Assembly: GCF_003952945.1 (NCBI RefSeq) | Contig: NZ_QXGK01000001.1 | Location: 186,001 to 250,000 of the forward strand | Origin: Bifidobacterium samirii | GTDB taxonomy: Bacteria; Actinomycetota; Actinomycetes; Actinomycetales; Bifidobacteriaceae | DNA: 64,000 bases | Direction: 5' to 3' | Shown: one piece after another, positions 8,940 through 17,316 of the stretch | Position numbering within the stretch: position 1 is the stretch's first letter | Layout: every line of letters starts with the position of its first letter | The notes under the pieces: model-generated | What the model saw: the letters and a program-made list of their open reading frames with translations, nothing else | Database searches by the model: none | Told to the model about the DNA's origin: nothing | Position numbers and translations under genes: made by a program

Positions 8940-9620
8940 ATGCGCGTTATTTTCAACGAGGAGATGAAGGCGGTGGCCGACGATCTCGATCGCATGGCGC
9001 AGGACGTGCGCAACGCGATCAATCTGGCCGGCGATGCGCTGCTGCGTCGTGACGTGGAGGCCGCGCAGGCGGTCATCGACGGCGATGCGCGGATCGACGA
9101 GCTTGAGGCGAGCGTCATCGACCAGTGCGTGCGTCTGCTGGCCAAGCAGACGCCGGTGGCGACCGATCTGCGCGTCGTGGTGTCGACGCTGCGGTTGGCG
9201 GCCACGTTCGAGCGTATGGGCGATCTGGCGAAGCATATCGCCGAGTCGGCGCGCTGCGCCTATCCGGAGTCGCCGCTGCCGGCGGATGCGGTCGAGGTGT
9301 TCTCGCAGATGCAGGATTTCCTGAGCGAGACGGCCGACAATGTGGTGGCGATGCTGTCGGACCGTGACGCGCGCATCGCCGACCGGGTGATCCGCAACGA
9401 CGACAAGCTCGACGCGATGCATCATCGCACGTTCGAACTGGCGTTGTCGGATGATTGGGACGGCACGAACCAGCAGCTGATCGACGTGGTGCTGCTCGGC
9501 CGGTTCATGGAGCGCATCGGCGACCATGCGGTGTCGGCGGCGAGGCGTGTCGTGTTCATCGTGTCCGGGTTCGACCCGAGCAAGGAGCCGGGTCCGGACG
9601 AGGACGGTTCGGTCGAATAG
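8940..9620 (+). CDS. phoU: Phosphate uptake regulator PhoU
   Basis: PhoU is a cytosolic helical-bundle protein that links the PstSCAB phosphate transporter to its sensor kinase and damps signalling when phosphate is plentiful. The 226-residue product has two repeats of the PhoU three-helix domain, each with its metal-binding signature: ERMGDLAKHI in the first half and ERIGDHAVSAA in the second. The start at 8940 (MRVIFNEEM) is the family N-terminus and AGGAAAGGG lies upstream. It is divergent from the PAS histidine kinase 183 nt away. No pst genes are in the window. Confidence 0.95.
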   Translation: MRVIFNEEMKAVADDLDRMAQDVRNAINLAGDALLRRDVEAAQAVIDGDARIDELEASVIDQCVRLLAKQTPVATDLRVVVSTLRLAATFERMGDLAKHIAESARCAYPESPLPADAVEVFSQMQDFLSETADNVVAMLSDRDARIADRVIRNDDKLDAMHHRTFELALSDDWDGTNQQLIDVVLLGRFMERIGDHAVSAARRVVFIVSGFDPSKEPGPDEDGSVE

Positions 9621-9627
9621 TCCGATG

Positions 9628-9707
9628 CCTCTCGTATGCGGATCCGCATACGAGAGGATCCGCATACGAGAGGAGGGCGGGAACCCCTGATGGGATTCCC
9701 GCCCTCC
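9628..9707. terminator. Perfect 30 nt palindrome followed by a terminator hairpin
   Basis: Bases 9628-9657 form an uninterrupted palindrome (CCTCTCGTATGCGGA and its exact complement). Its second half is repeated directly at 9658-9673. A GGAGGGCGGGAA / TTCCCGCCCTCC stem follows at 9671-9707. It separates phoU from convergent gpmA and may terminate both. The extra palindrome is more than a terminator needs. Confidence 0.7.
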
Positions 9708-9770
9708 TGCGCTATATGCTCCCTCGCCTCACCGGCCGTCGCTGGCGACGGTGCCGGTGGGCGGGCCGGA

Positions 9771-10511
9771 TCACTTCTGGCCCTGGGCGGCGACGGCGGC
9801 GGCACCGGCGGCGGCGGCCTCCGGGTCCAGATACTCGCCACGCGGCTTGATCGGCTTGAAGTTCTCGTCGAGCTCGTACAGCAGCGGCATCGCGGTCGGG
9901 ATGTTGACCTTGGCGATCTCCTCTTCGGTCAGATCGTCGAGCATCTTGACGATGGCGCGCAGCGAGTTGCCGTGGGCGGCGATCATGACGGTCTTGCCGG
10001 CCTTGAGCTCCGGGATGATGTCGGACTCGAAGTACGGCTTGACGCGCTCGACCACGTCGGCCAGGCACTCGGTCTCCGGAACCGGATCGCCCGCGTAGCG
10101 CGGGTCGTTGTTCTGGGAGTACTGGTCGTTCGGATCGATCTCCGGCGGCGGGGTCGCGTAGGAGCGGCGCCACAGCATGAACTTCTCGTCGCCGTACTCC
10201 TCGCGGATCTCGGTCTTGTTCTTGCCCTGCAGAGCGCCGTAGTGACGCTCGTTGAGACGCCAGTTGCGCTTGACCGGAATCCACAGGCGGTCGGCCTCAT
10301 CCAGCGCGACGTTGGCGGTGTTGATGGCGCGGCGCAGCATCGAGGTGAAGACGATGTCCGGGAGGACGTTCTTCTCCTTGAGCAGGCGGCCACCGTTCTT
10401 GGCCTCCTCGACACCCTGCTCGGTCAGCGGGACGTCGACCCAGCCGGTGAACTGATTGGTTTTGTTCCATGCGCTCTGTCCGTGACGGAGCAGTACCAGT
10501 TTGTAAGTCAT
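9771..10511 (-). CDS. gpmA: 2,3-bisphosphoglycerate-dependent phosphoglycerate mutase
   Basis: This enzyme interconverts 3- and 2-phosphoglycerate in lower glycolysis via a phospho-histidine. The 246-residue sequence has the LLRHGQS signature (phospho-acceptor His10), the family [11 protein letters not shown] loop, the ERHYGALQG acid/base region and the second catalytic His in AAHGNSLRA. The C-terminal ~20 residues are Ala-rich and beyond the usual fold. The gene stands alone, with its own terminator downstream and about 80 nt of upstream space. Confidence 0.96.
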   Translation of the reverse strand: MTYKLVLLRHGQSAWNKTNQFTGWVDVPLTEQGVEEAKNGGRLLKEKNVLPDIVFTSMLRRAINTANVALDEADRLWIPVKRNWRLNERHYGALQGKNKTEIREEYGDEKFMLWRRSYATPPPEIDPNDQYSQNNDPRYAGDPVPETECLADVVERVKPYFESDIIPELKAGKTVMIAAHGNSLRAIVKMLDDLTEEEIAKVNIPTAMPLLYELDENFKPIKPRGEYLDPEAAAAGAAAVAAQGQK

Positions 10512-10595
10512 AGGCCCCAGTCTACCGCCGTAACTCCCCCGACGCGCACCGTGTCCCGTTTTTCGCCGTCGGCCGCACCGCGATGTGACGATCCG

Positions 10596-11588
10596 TCACC
10601 ATGCGCAGACCAGCGTGACGGCGGCGAACAGCAGCGGCTGGAATCCGGCGAAGGTCAGCGCCCTGCGCCAATCATGGTAGCGGACGTGACCCCAGACACA
10701 GGTCGCGAACACCAGCATGACGTAGCACGACGATACCGCCGCCGGCCTGGTCAGCGCCGCCGTCGCATAGGCGCACACCGCCCCGGCGAGCGTGCAGACG
10801 GCGAGCGCCCGCCGTGCGCCGCACTCCCCCAGTCGCACGGCCAGCGTGCGTTTGCCGTGCTCACGGTCGGCGTCCAGGTCACGCAGGTTGTTGACCATGA
10901 GCAGCGTCACCGATTCGAGTCCGACGCCGACCGCGCCAATCATGCCGGCCGCGTCGATGCGGCCGACGAGCGCGGCCTGCGTACCGAGCGTCGCCACGAG
11001 TCCGAAGAACACGAATACGAACACCTCACCCAATCCCCGGTAGCCGTACGGATGCCGCCCGCCCGTATAGCACCAGCCGGCCGGCAGGCACAGCGCGCCG
11101 ACGACGATCAGCCACCATCGGCCGCTCACCGCAGCCACGCCCACGCCGGCGACACATGCGACCGCGGCGGCGATGCCGGCTGCGGCGAGCACATGACGCG
11201 GCGGCACGAGGCCCGACGCGACGAGCCGCTGCGGGCTGCCGGTCGCCGATTCGGCCGCGCCGCGACCGTCGTCGGTGCCGCGGATGCCGTCGGAATAGTC
11301 GTTGGCGAAGTTGACGGCGACCTGCATGCCGACGGCGACGACGGCGCACAGGATCGCGATCAGCCAGAATCGCGGCGTCCCGGCCGTCGTCATCGGATTC
11401 TGATCCGACACGGCGGGAGCGACGCAGCGTTCCAACAGCGGACGGGATGCGTCGCACACGTCCCGCAGGTCCAGCATCCACGCGCAGCAGGCGCCCACGA
11501 TCACCGGCGCGACGCTCGCCGGCAGCGTCCGGGGCCGCATCCCCCGGATCCACAGTCCCATCGTTCCCCTGGTCATGCCGCCTATCAT
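10596..11588 (-). CDS. menA: MenA-like 1,4-dihydroxy-2-naphthoate prenyltransferase (UbiA family)
   Basis: UbiA-family membrane enzymes attach a polyprenyl chain to an aromatic ring; MenA uses 1,4-dihydroxy-2-naphthoate. The 330-residue protein has about eight hydrophobic helices and both Asp-rich motifs that bind Mg-diphosphate: NFANDYSDG and RDLDADREHGKRT. The N-terminal RPRTLPASVAPVIVGA is typical of MenA. The ATG at 11588 is annotated; a second ATG at 11576 follows AGGCGG and is an alternative. No other menaquinone gene lies in the window. The substrate assignment is by resemblance. Confidence 0.85.
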   Translation of the reverse strand: MIGGMTRGTMGLWIRGMRPRTLPASVAPVIVGACCAWMLDLRDVCDASRPLLERCVAPAVSDQNPMTTAGTPRFWLIAILCAVVAVGMQVAVNFANDYSDGIRGTDDGRGAAESATGSPQRLVASGLVPPRHVLAAAGIAAAVACVAGVGVAAVSGRWWLIVVGALCLPAGWCYTGGRHPYGYRGLGEVFVFVFFGLVATLGTQAALVGRIDAAGMIGAVGVGLESVTLLMVNNLRDLDADREHGKRTLAVRLGECGARRALAVCTLAGAVCAYATAALTRPAAVSSCYVMLVFATCVWGHVRYHDWRRALTFAGFQPLLFAAVTLVCAW

Positions 11589-11650
11589 AACGGTCCCGGG
11601 TCAGCGGACCGGCGGGCAGCGTCGTCGATCGTATGGAATCGGGACTTCAC

Positions 11651-12085
11651 ATACGGATTGCGACGCAACGCGCCCCGCCGGCGTCGCAATCCGCATGGGA
11701 AACGGAATCTGCGAACGGATTGCGACGCGAACAGAGCCTGTTGCGTCGCAATCCGCACAGGAATCCACCTTCACATACGAACGACGACGTGACGCCCCCC
11801 CTGCCAGCGTCGCAATCGGTATGGGGATTGGGAATCATGTGCGAATTGCGACGTGGACGGAGCCTGTTGCGTCGCAATCCGCACGTCGTAATCGGTACGG
11901 GAACCCACCTTCACATACGAACGGCGACGCAACACACCCAGCCAGCGTCGCAATCCGTATGAGAAAGGGAATCCGCGAACAGATTGCGACGCGGACAGGG
12001 ACTGTTGCGTCGCAACCGGTATGGGGATTGGGAATCGTATGCGGATTGCGACGCAAACGAGGGCCGCTCCGTCGCAATCCGTAAG
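11651..12085. repeat. Hairpin-repeat array 1 (family B), seven units
   Basis: Seven imperfect palindromes start near 11651, 11713, 11775, 11838, 11915, 11975 and 12038, mostly 60-64 nt apart. The best (11654-11693 and 11716-11755) have exact 13 nt arms CGGATTGCGACGC / GCGTCGCAATCCG around a 14 nt loop. Linkers alternate between two types, one containing ATGGGGATTGGGAATC and one CCACCTTCACATACGA. The 598 nt gap between menA and the MFS gene (11589-12186) has no convincing gene. It is not a CRISPR: units are palindromic, linkers are short and similar, and no cas gene is near. Confidence 0.9.
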
Positions 12086-12129
12086 GGAAATGGGTCCGGG
12101 AGGCTGCGGATATGGGTCCGGATATGCGT

Positions 12130-12159
12130 GTGCCCCGCCGGGATGGGCCGGCGGGGCAC
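12130..12159 (-). terminator. Terminator of the FucP-like MFS gene
   Basis: A GTGCCCCGCC / GGCGGGGCAC stem lies 28 nt beyond the stop codon of the minus-strand MFS gene. Confidence 0.7.
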
Positions 12160-12186
12160 CGCGGAGGACACGCTGGCGAAAGGACG

Positions 12187-13422
12187 TCAGCGGGTCTTGC
12201 CGTAGGTCTTGAAGAAGACGCTCATCGCGGCGATGTAGAGCACGCCGACGGTCATCATGAGGATGGCGCCCAGCTGCATGCCCATCATGTCGGAGGCGAG
12301 GCCCATGAGCGGCGGGAAGATGGCGCCGCCGATCAGGCCGATCATCATGAGACCGGAGACCTCGTTCTGACGTTCCGGCATGTGCAGCAGGCCGGTGGTC
12401 AGCATGATGGAGAACACGTTCGCGTTGCCCATGCCCACGCAGGCGAGGCCGGCGTACGCGAGCAGCACCGGCATGCCCGGCACGGCGGCGAACAGGATGA
12501 AGCAGATGGAGGAGGCGACCATCAGGGCCGCGCAGCCGCGCAGGATCTGCTTGCGGGTGAACTTCTGCAGCAGCACCGAGCCGGACAGGCAGGCCAGGGT
12601 GCGGAACGCGAAGTAGACGCTGGTGGCGCCGCCGGCCGCCTCGATGGTCATGGACGAGTGCTCCATGAGGATCTTCGGCGCGGTGGCGTTGATGCCGACG
12701 TCGACGCCCACGTGGCACACGATGCCGAGGAAGCACAGCAGGATGACCGGGTTCTTGAGCAGCGACAGGCAGCTGGCGACGCTGGTCTCGCCGGCGTCCG
12801 GCTCGTTCTCCTCGATCTTGTCGAGGGACAGCATGACGAAGGTGAGCAGGCCGAACACCAGGTAGATCGGGTAGAGCAGCCACCACTTGCCGAAGGACAC
12901 GGCGGCCCAGCCGGCGATCAGCGGGGCGATGAACGAGGCGATGGCCTTGACGAACTGGCCGAAGGTGAGCATGCCGGCGAGCTTCTCGTCGTGGGCGAGG
13001 TTGCCGACGAGCGGGTTGAGGGACACCTGCATGAAGGTGTTGCTGATGCCCAGCAGGCAGAAGGAGATGATCACGAAGACCAGCTGGACCATCTTGACTG
13101 GCACGATGTAGCCGATGACGGGCAGCAGGCAGCCGGCGGCGGCGATGCCGATGCCGAGCAGCACGGTCATGCGGCGGCCGATGCGGTTCATGAGCATGCC
13201 GGCCGGCACGGAGAGCACCAGGAACCAGAAGAAGGTCATGGTGGTGAAGATGTTGCTGACCGAATCGGACAGGCCGAAGTCGGACTGCACGTAGTTGGAT
13301 GCGGTGCCGACGAGGTCGACGAAGCCCATCACGAAGAACGACATCATGACGGGGAGGAGGACGGCGAAAGGCGCGCTGCCGAGCTTGTCGGCCTGCGGGC
13401 GCTGGGACATCGAGGCGTTCAC
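12187..13422 (-). CDS. MFS sugar permease, FucP/glucose-galactose type
   Basis: A ~411-residue protein with 12 predicted membrane helices. The cytoplasmic loop MNRIGRRMTVLLG between helices 2 and 3 is the MFS signature. The general cast (PVMMSFFVMGFVDLVG at the start, FMQVSLNPLVGNL in the middle) is that of FucP-type proton-sugar symporters. A GTG at 13422 follows a purine-rich AGAGAGAAAGAG site; the ATG at 13410 is an alternative. No sugar kinase, hydrolase or regulator is next to it, so the substrate is unknown. A short TTAAC-TAT-GTTAA inverted repeat lies upstream at 13594-13606. Confidence 0.88.
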   Translation of the reverse strand: MNASMSQRPQADKLGSAPFAVLLPVMMSFFVMGFVDLVGTASNYVQSDFGLSDSVSNIFTTMTFFWFLVLSVPAGMLMNRIGRRMTVLLGIGIAAAGCLLPVIGYIVPVKMVQLVFVIISFCLLGISNTFMQVSLNPLVGNLAHDEKLAGMLTFGQFVKAIASFIAPLIAGWAAVSFGKWWLLYPIYLVFGLLTFVMLSLDKIEENEPDAGETSVASCLSLLKNPVILLCFLGIVCHVGVDVGINATAPKILMEHSSMTIEAAGGATSVYFAFRTLACLSGSVLLQKFTRKQILRGCAALMVASSICFILFAAVPGMPVLLAYAGLACVGMGNANVFSIMLTTGLLHMPERQNEVSGLMMIGLIGGAIFPPLMGLASDMMGMQLGAILMMTVGVLYIAAMSVFFKTYGKTR

Positions 13423-13785
13423 TGCGGTCTCTTTCTCTCTGAATACCGTTTCATGGTGCGGGGTGCGACGTCGGCATCGGCGACGGCACGACCGCGGCTT
13501 GAGGTACGAGGATGACTCGGTAACGCTTCCGCTCCGGCCCTCCGCATCGAGAGTGGCCTCACCGGCGAGGTGGTGGAATAACGCCTTCAATCGTTAACTA
13601 TGTTAAAACTTAAACGAAGGAAACACAATTTGACGACACGCCGAAGCGGCGTCATCGGCAGGAGACAGCCCACTCCACGACTTCGCCCACCAGACGACGT
13701 CAGCCCAATGACACTTAACTGTCTTATGATTACCTTAATCGTGATACAGTTAATTACAACATCGTTAAGAAGGTTTGGTGGTTGG
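13423..13785. promoter_or_regulatory. Divergent promoter region with TTAAC inverted repeats
   Basis: The 363 nt between the MFS gene and the DUF234 ATPase gene carry no gene. GC content falls sharply here. An exact TTAAC-TAT-GTTAA inverted repeat occupies 13594-13606, and further TTAA-containing words (CTTAACTGTC, ACAGTTAATT, CGTTAAGAAGG) cluster at about 13705-13775. These could be operators for the MFS gene, AT-rich promoter elements for the ATPase gene, or both. Confidence 0.5.
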
Positions 13786-15204
13786 ATGTTCGTCGCGCGT
13801 GAACACGAATTATGCACACTGGAACAGTTGTACGCCAGTGACACATTCGAGTTGGTCGTGTTGTACGGTCGCCGTCGGGTCGGTAAAACTGCGTTGATCG
13901 ACGAGTTCACCAAAGACAAGCGGACGCTGTATTTCACGGCGATGCAGCAGAGCGCGAAACTGAACCTGCAGGATTTCTCTCGTGCGGCGCTGACTTTCTT
14001 CGGCATGCCCGACACCACCCCGTCGTTCACAGACTGGCCGTCGGCGCTGTCGTTCGTGGCGCAGCGCGCTCGCGAAACGGCAGAACGATTCGTGTTCGTG
14101 TTCGACGAGTTCCCTTATGCGGCCGCCAGCGAGCCCGCACTGCCGTCCATCATGCAGATCGCCATCGATCATGGACTGCTCGACACGAACGTGACGATGA
14201 TCCTGTCCGGCAGCAACGAAGGATTCATGGAAAGCGACGTGCTGGGGCGCAAGAGTCCGCTGTATGGAAGGCGTACCGCGCAGATCAGGCTATTGCCGTT
14301 CGACTACGCGGACGCGGCGAAATTCCTCCCCGATACCCTGCCTCAAGACCGCGTGCGCTATTACGCAGCGTTCGGCGGTACCCCGTACTATCTGGCGCGA
14401 ATCCGCGAATCCGAAGGATTCGAATCCAATGTAATTCGTCTGATGTTCGATACTCTCGGCCCTTTGCGGGAGGAGCCGATGATGCTGCTCCGTCAGGAGC
14501 TGCGGGAGCCCGCCGCCTACTATTCCGTGCTACAGGCCATCGCATCCGGTAATGCGACGCCGAAACTGATAGCGGAACACGCCGGTGTGGAATCAGACGC
14601 CATCGGCAACTATCTGAAGACGCTGTCGTCACTGCGCCTGATCGAACGCAAGGTGCCGTTCGGCGACAATCCCGACAAATCCCGCAAGGGCATGTACGGC
14701 ATCGCCGACCCCTTTTTCGCGTACTGGTTCCGTTTCGTCGGGCGCAACATGGGCATCCTCGAAACTGGAGTGAGTGAACGGGTCGCACACAGGCTCGCAT
14801 TCGGCCCCTCGTTCGACACATACGTCGGACAGCAGTTCGAAACCATCTGCCAGCAATGGCTCGTCCGTCGCAACGCCGACGGCGACCTGCCGTTCATCGC
14901 CACGCAATTCGGCAAATGGTGGGGCAACGATCCCATCGCCCGAGAACAGACCGACATTGACGTGATCGCCGCCGACCCGCAGGATAAGCGGATCCTGCTC
15001 GGCGAGTGCAAATGGCGTAATTCGTTCAACGAGACGGAGACCCTTGAACGATTGCACCGACGAGCCGCACTGATCCACGGATACCCGGCCGATAGCGCGC
15101 ACTTCGTCCTCTTCACCAAGAACCCGGTTGGAGAGTCGACGCAAAACCGATACCAGCACAACGACGCCATGGCATTCATATCGACGGATGACCTGTACAG
15201 CTGA
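13786..15204 (+). CDS. ATPase_2 / DUF234 family AAA-type ATPase
   Basis: The 472-residue protein has an N-terminal P-loop ATPase domain with Walker A YGRRRVGKTALI near residue 27 and Walker B FVFVFDEFPY near 106. A winged-helix-like middle (AEHAGVESDAIGNYLKTLSSL) and a C-terminal DUF234 domain follow, the latter with a nuclease-like DIDVIAADPQDKRILLGECKW segment (D...ECK pattern of PD-(D/E)XK folds). Start 13786 follows AAGAAGG. Such genes are common, mobile and functionally obscure. GC is lower than in the neighbours, fitting an acquired gene in an accessory block. Confidence 0.85.
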   Translation: MFVAREHELCTLEQLYASDTFELVVLYGRRRVGKTALIDEFTKDKRTLYFTAMQQSAKLNLQDFSRAALTFFGMPDTTPSFTDWPSALSFVAQRARETAERFVFVFDEFPYAAASEPALPSIMQIAIDHGLLDTNVTMILSGSNEGFMESDVLGRKSPLYGRRTAQIRLLPFDYADAAKFLPDTLPQDRVRYYAAFGGTPYYLARIRESEGFESNVIRLMFDTLGPLREEPMMLLRQELREPAAYYSVLQAIASGNATPKLIAEHAGVESDAIGNYLKTLSSLRLIERKVPFGDNPDKSRKGMYGIADPFFAYWFRFVGRNMGILETGVSERVAHRLAFGPSFDTYVGQQFETICQQWLVRRNADGDLPFIATQFGKWWGNDPIAREQTDIDVIAADPQDKRILLGECKWRNSFNETETLERLHRRAALIHGYPADSAHFVLFTKNPVGESTQNRYQHNDAMAFISTDDLYS

Positions 15205-15311
15205 GGCCGGCGACTCGGGAGACGTGCCAGATTCGGCAGGCGATCGAATAACGCGATGAGGCGTTTCTCCTTGGGACCGCAGTCCCAAAAACGATGCCGC
15301 TCCCGGTCCGC

Positions 15312-15413
15312 GTGGTTCGCATTCGCACTGACCGTCTCTCCTTGTCACCGGCGCTAAGGAGAGACGGTCAGTACTGGTTAGAGACGAGGACGCCCCGGCC
15401 TTCGTCCATGCGG
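15312..15413 (-). repeat. Duplicated rmlA 3' tail plus terminator
   Basis: This segment closely matches 17267-17360. On the minus strand it still encodes EGRGVLVSNQY and a stop, like the true RmlA end ([11 protein letters not shown]), followed by a GACCGTCTCTCCTT / AAGGAGAGACGGTC hairpin. The two copies lie in the same orientation on either side of the AlbA_2 gene. The rest of the gap to the ATPase gene (15205-15311) and to 15444 shows nothing further. Confidence 0.8.
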
Positions 15414-15444
15414 ATGAAGGATTCTTGAAACACGCAGACCGCTG

Positions 15445-17160
15445 TCATACATAGTATTCGGATGATCTGGTGCTGCCTCGGTGGAGCACCAATCCTTCGG
15501 ATTCCATGGACTTCAGCAGTCGCAGGGTCGTTGTGTAGCTTTTCCCGTAATGCTCGGCGATCTGCGGCACCGACGCCGAGCCTCCCAATGACCGGATGAT
15601 TTGAACGATTCGATCGGTTTTCGACACCGCCAAGGCATCGTCTCCGGCGCCCCGGGCGATGACGCTTTCGTATACGGACTTCCCTCGCGCCACCACCACG
15701 CCCAGTGCAGACAGGTCGTGCAGGGCCAAGGCCACACGCTCCCGGTCGAGACTGGTCCTTCGGGCAATGTCGGATTCGTTCAACGCTCCGTACTGGTGCA
15801 ACGCGGCAAGCACGATTAGCGATTCCGCCGGCAGCGATGATTCTCGTCTGGTGGTTGCATCGTCGATCAGACGCGCGAACGACTCATCTGCTGCGGTGTT
15901 GCGCAGAAACAGTACGACTTCTTCGGAGGTTGATTGTGAATAATCCGGCAGCGGACGACCGGAGATGACCGTTCTTGCGAAAATACGGTCGATGCCGCGT
16001 CCCGTCCGCTCTACGTATCCACACCGTTTCAGAATGTCGGCGAGTCGCGGATTCCTTGGCGTCGGCGATACGGTAAGGAGGTTTCCGAAATTGACGCCTC
16101 GCATGAACCCGCCCGGATTGGCCACAGTCAGTCCAGCCTCGTCGATCTGGAAACGCACCGGCGACATGATGGTGTAGTCACGATGGCAGAAAGCATTGGC
16201 CATGGCCTCGCGGAATGCGCTTTTGTCGAACACCGAGTAGTTTGCACGCTGGCTCCCCAGCATGATTTCCGTTTGCGGATTCCATGGAGCGAGAAGTTCC
16301 TCGACGCGTCGGAACATGCGGACCAGTGGCATTCTGATTCGCTCGTCCACAATCGGGGATCCGTCCTTCATGATCTGGAATGTCGCTGTTGCGGTCGGCA
16401 CGCGACGCATGAGCGCCCGCTGCGTGCCGATCATCACGATTCCGGCGATTGTCGGCGTAGTCGCGCCGTCGCTGGCCCTCCGGGTCGTCAATCCCAATGC
16501 GCCGTCGAAATCCGCATCGGATAGGGATAGCATGTCGTCATCAGAGTGCGTGCGTGCGATTCCTTCTCTCAACATGTCTCTGGCCTGCGGGTCGAGGTCC
16601 GTCAGGACCGCTTCCGGAGCCGGCTGTGCGCTGTAGTCATAGCTGCCTATCGAGGACAGTCGGGAGACGAATTCATATGGATACATGGTGACGACTTCAG
16701 GTTCTCCGTTCGCCTTCAGCACACGATGCATGACCCTGCCGCCTTTCGTGCAGGTCAGCTGGGAGGATTCGTCGACGCCGATGGCAACCACGCGAAGATC
16801 ACCGTCCCCCAGTATGACGGGACGAGTCTGTACCGGAGGGACCGTGTTGTTGAAGATATAAGCCGCCAACTGGGTGATGTTTCGGTGGCCTCGACTGACA
16901 CCTGTGGGCGTGCCGTCGTCTTCGATGCCAAGATACAGTGTGCCGCCGCTGGTATTGGCGAATGCGACCACGTTGGCAATGATGACGGAGTCATCGATCG
17001 GACCGGACCGTTCGCTTTTGAACTCCACTTGAAGTGATTCCCTAGGCGGAATGTGCAGATGTCCTTCCAACGACACCAACCTTTCATTAATCCTATCGTC
17101 GGCGACATTAATCCTATCATTGATAGAATTAATGTCGCCGACGATAGGATTCGCCCCCAA
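15445..17160 (-). CDS. AlbA_2-domain (Schlafen-like) ATP-binding protein with C-terminal winged helix
   Basis: The protein opens with an AlbA_2 (Schlafen AAA_4) domain: ESLQVEFKSE, then VAFANTSGGTLYLGIEDDG, near residues 40-90. An HATPase_c_4-like centre follows (FREAMANAFCHRDYT, VANPGGF, RCGYVERTGRGIDRIF), with one or two winged helices at the C-terminus (VPQIAEHYGKSYTTTLRLLK). Proteins of this build are putative transcription regulators or defence-associated; the function is unproven. The longest start is a TTG at 17160 right after an in-frame stop, but GAAAGG 9 nt before a TTG at 17070 supports a 541-residue form. Lower GC and flanking duplicated rmlA tails suggest insertion. Confidence 0.85.
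   Translation of the reverse strand: MGANPIVGDINSINDRINVADDRINERLVSLEGHLHIPPRESLQVEFKSERSGPIDDSVIIANVVAFANTSGGTLYLGIEDDGTPTGVSRGHRNITQLAAYIFNNTVPPVQTRPVILGDGDLRVVAIGVDESSQLTCTKGGRVMHRVLKANGEPEVVTMYPYEFVSRLSSIGSYDYSAQPAPEAVLTDLDPQARDMLREGIARTHSDDDMLSLSDADFDGALGLTTRRASDGATTPTIAGIVMIGTQRALMRRVPTATATFQIMKDGSPIVDERIRMPLVRMFRRVEELLAPWNPQTEIMLGSQRANYSVFDKSAFREAMANAFCHRDYTIMSPVRFQIDEAGLTVANPGGFMRGVNFGNLLTVSPTPRNPRLADILKRCGYVERTGRGIDRIFARTVISGRPLPDYSQSTSEEVVLFLRNTAADESFARLIDDATTRRESSLPAESLIVLAALHQYGALNESDIARRTSLDRERVALALHDLSALGVVVARGKSVYESVIARGAGDDALAVSKTDRIVQIIRSLGGSASVPQIAEHYGKSYTTTLRLLKSMESEGLVLHRGSTRSSEYYV
17089..17151. promoter_or_regulatory. 63 nt near-perfect hairpin at the 5' end of the AlbA_2 gene
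   Basis: Arms 17089-17112 and 17128-17151 are exact 24 nt inverted repeats (outer end AATCCTATC, inner end ACATTAAT). After one mismatch the stem continues five more pairs (CTATC/GATAG) around a 3 nt loop. If translation starts at 17070 the hairpin is upstream of the gene and could be an operator or a leader structure. If it starts at 17160 it encodes a repeated NPIVGDINS / DDRIN stretch. Confidence 0.8.
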
Positions 17161-17248
17161 TCAAGTTTGCCGCCCGGAGAAAAGACAAGTACCGATTCCA
17201 CGACATGACCATCGCCAGCTGCACGCCACTATTCCCAGACCCTGACGA

Positions 17249-17295
17249 GCAAGACCCGGTCCGCGCGGTTCGCATTCGCGCAGACCGGGTCTTGC
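17249..17295 (-). terminator. rmlA terminator
   Basis: GCAAGACCCGGTC pairs exactly with GACCGGGTCTTGC around a 21 nt loop, 22 nt beyond the rmlA stop. Confidence 0.75.
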
Positions 17296-17316
17296 CACCG
17301 GCGCAAAGAGCGACGG

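Noticed and set aside
11651-12085. CRISPR array
   Set aside because: The repeats are long palindromes that vary between units, the linkers are short and similar to each other, and no cas gene is present. The same holds for the arrays at 49935 and 59253.
15368-15413. A second rmlA gene
   Set aside because: Only the last dozen or so codons and the terminator are present, with no upstream homology.
16755-17201. A 148-residue frame overlapping the AlbA_2 gene start
   Set aside because: It is another reading frame of the same DNA. The AlbA_2 frame has conserved motifs across the overlap and this one has none.
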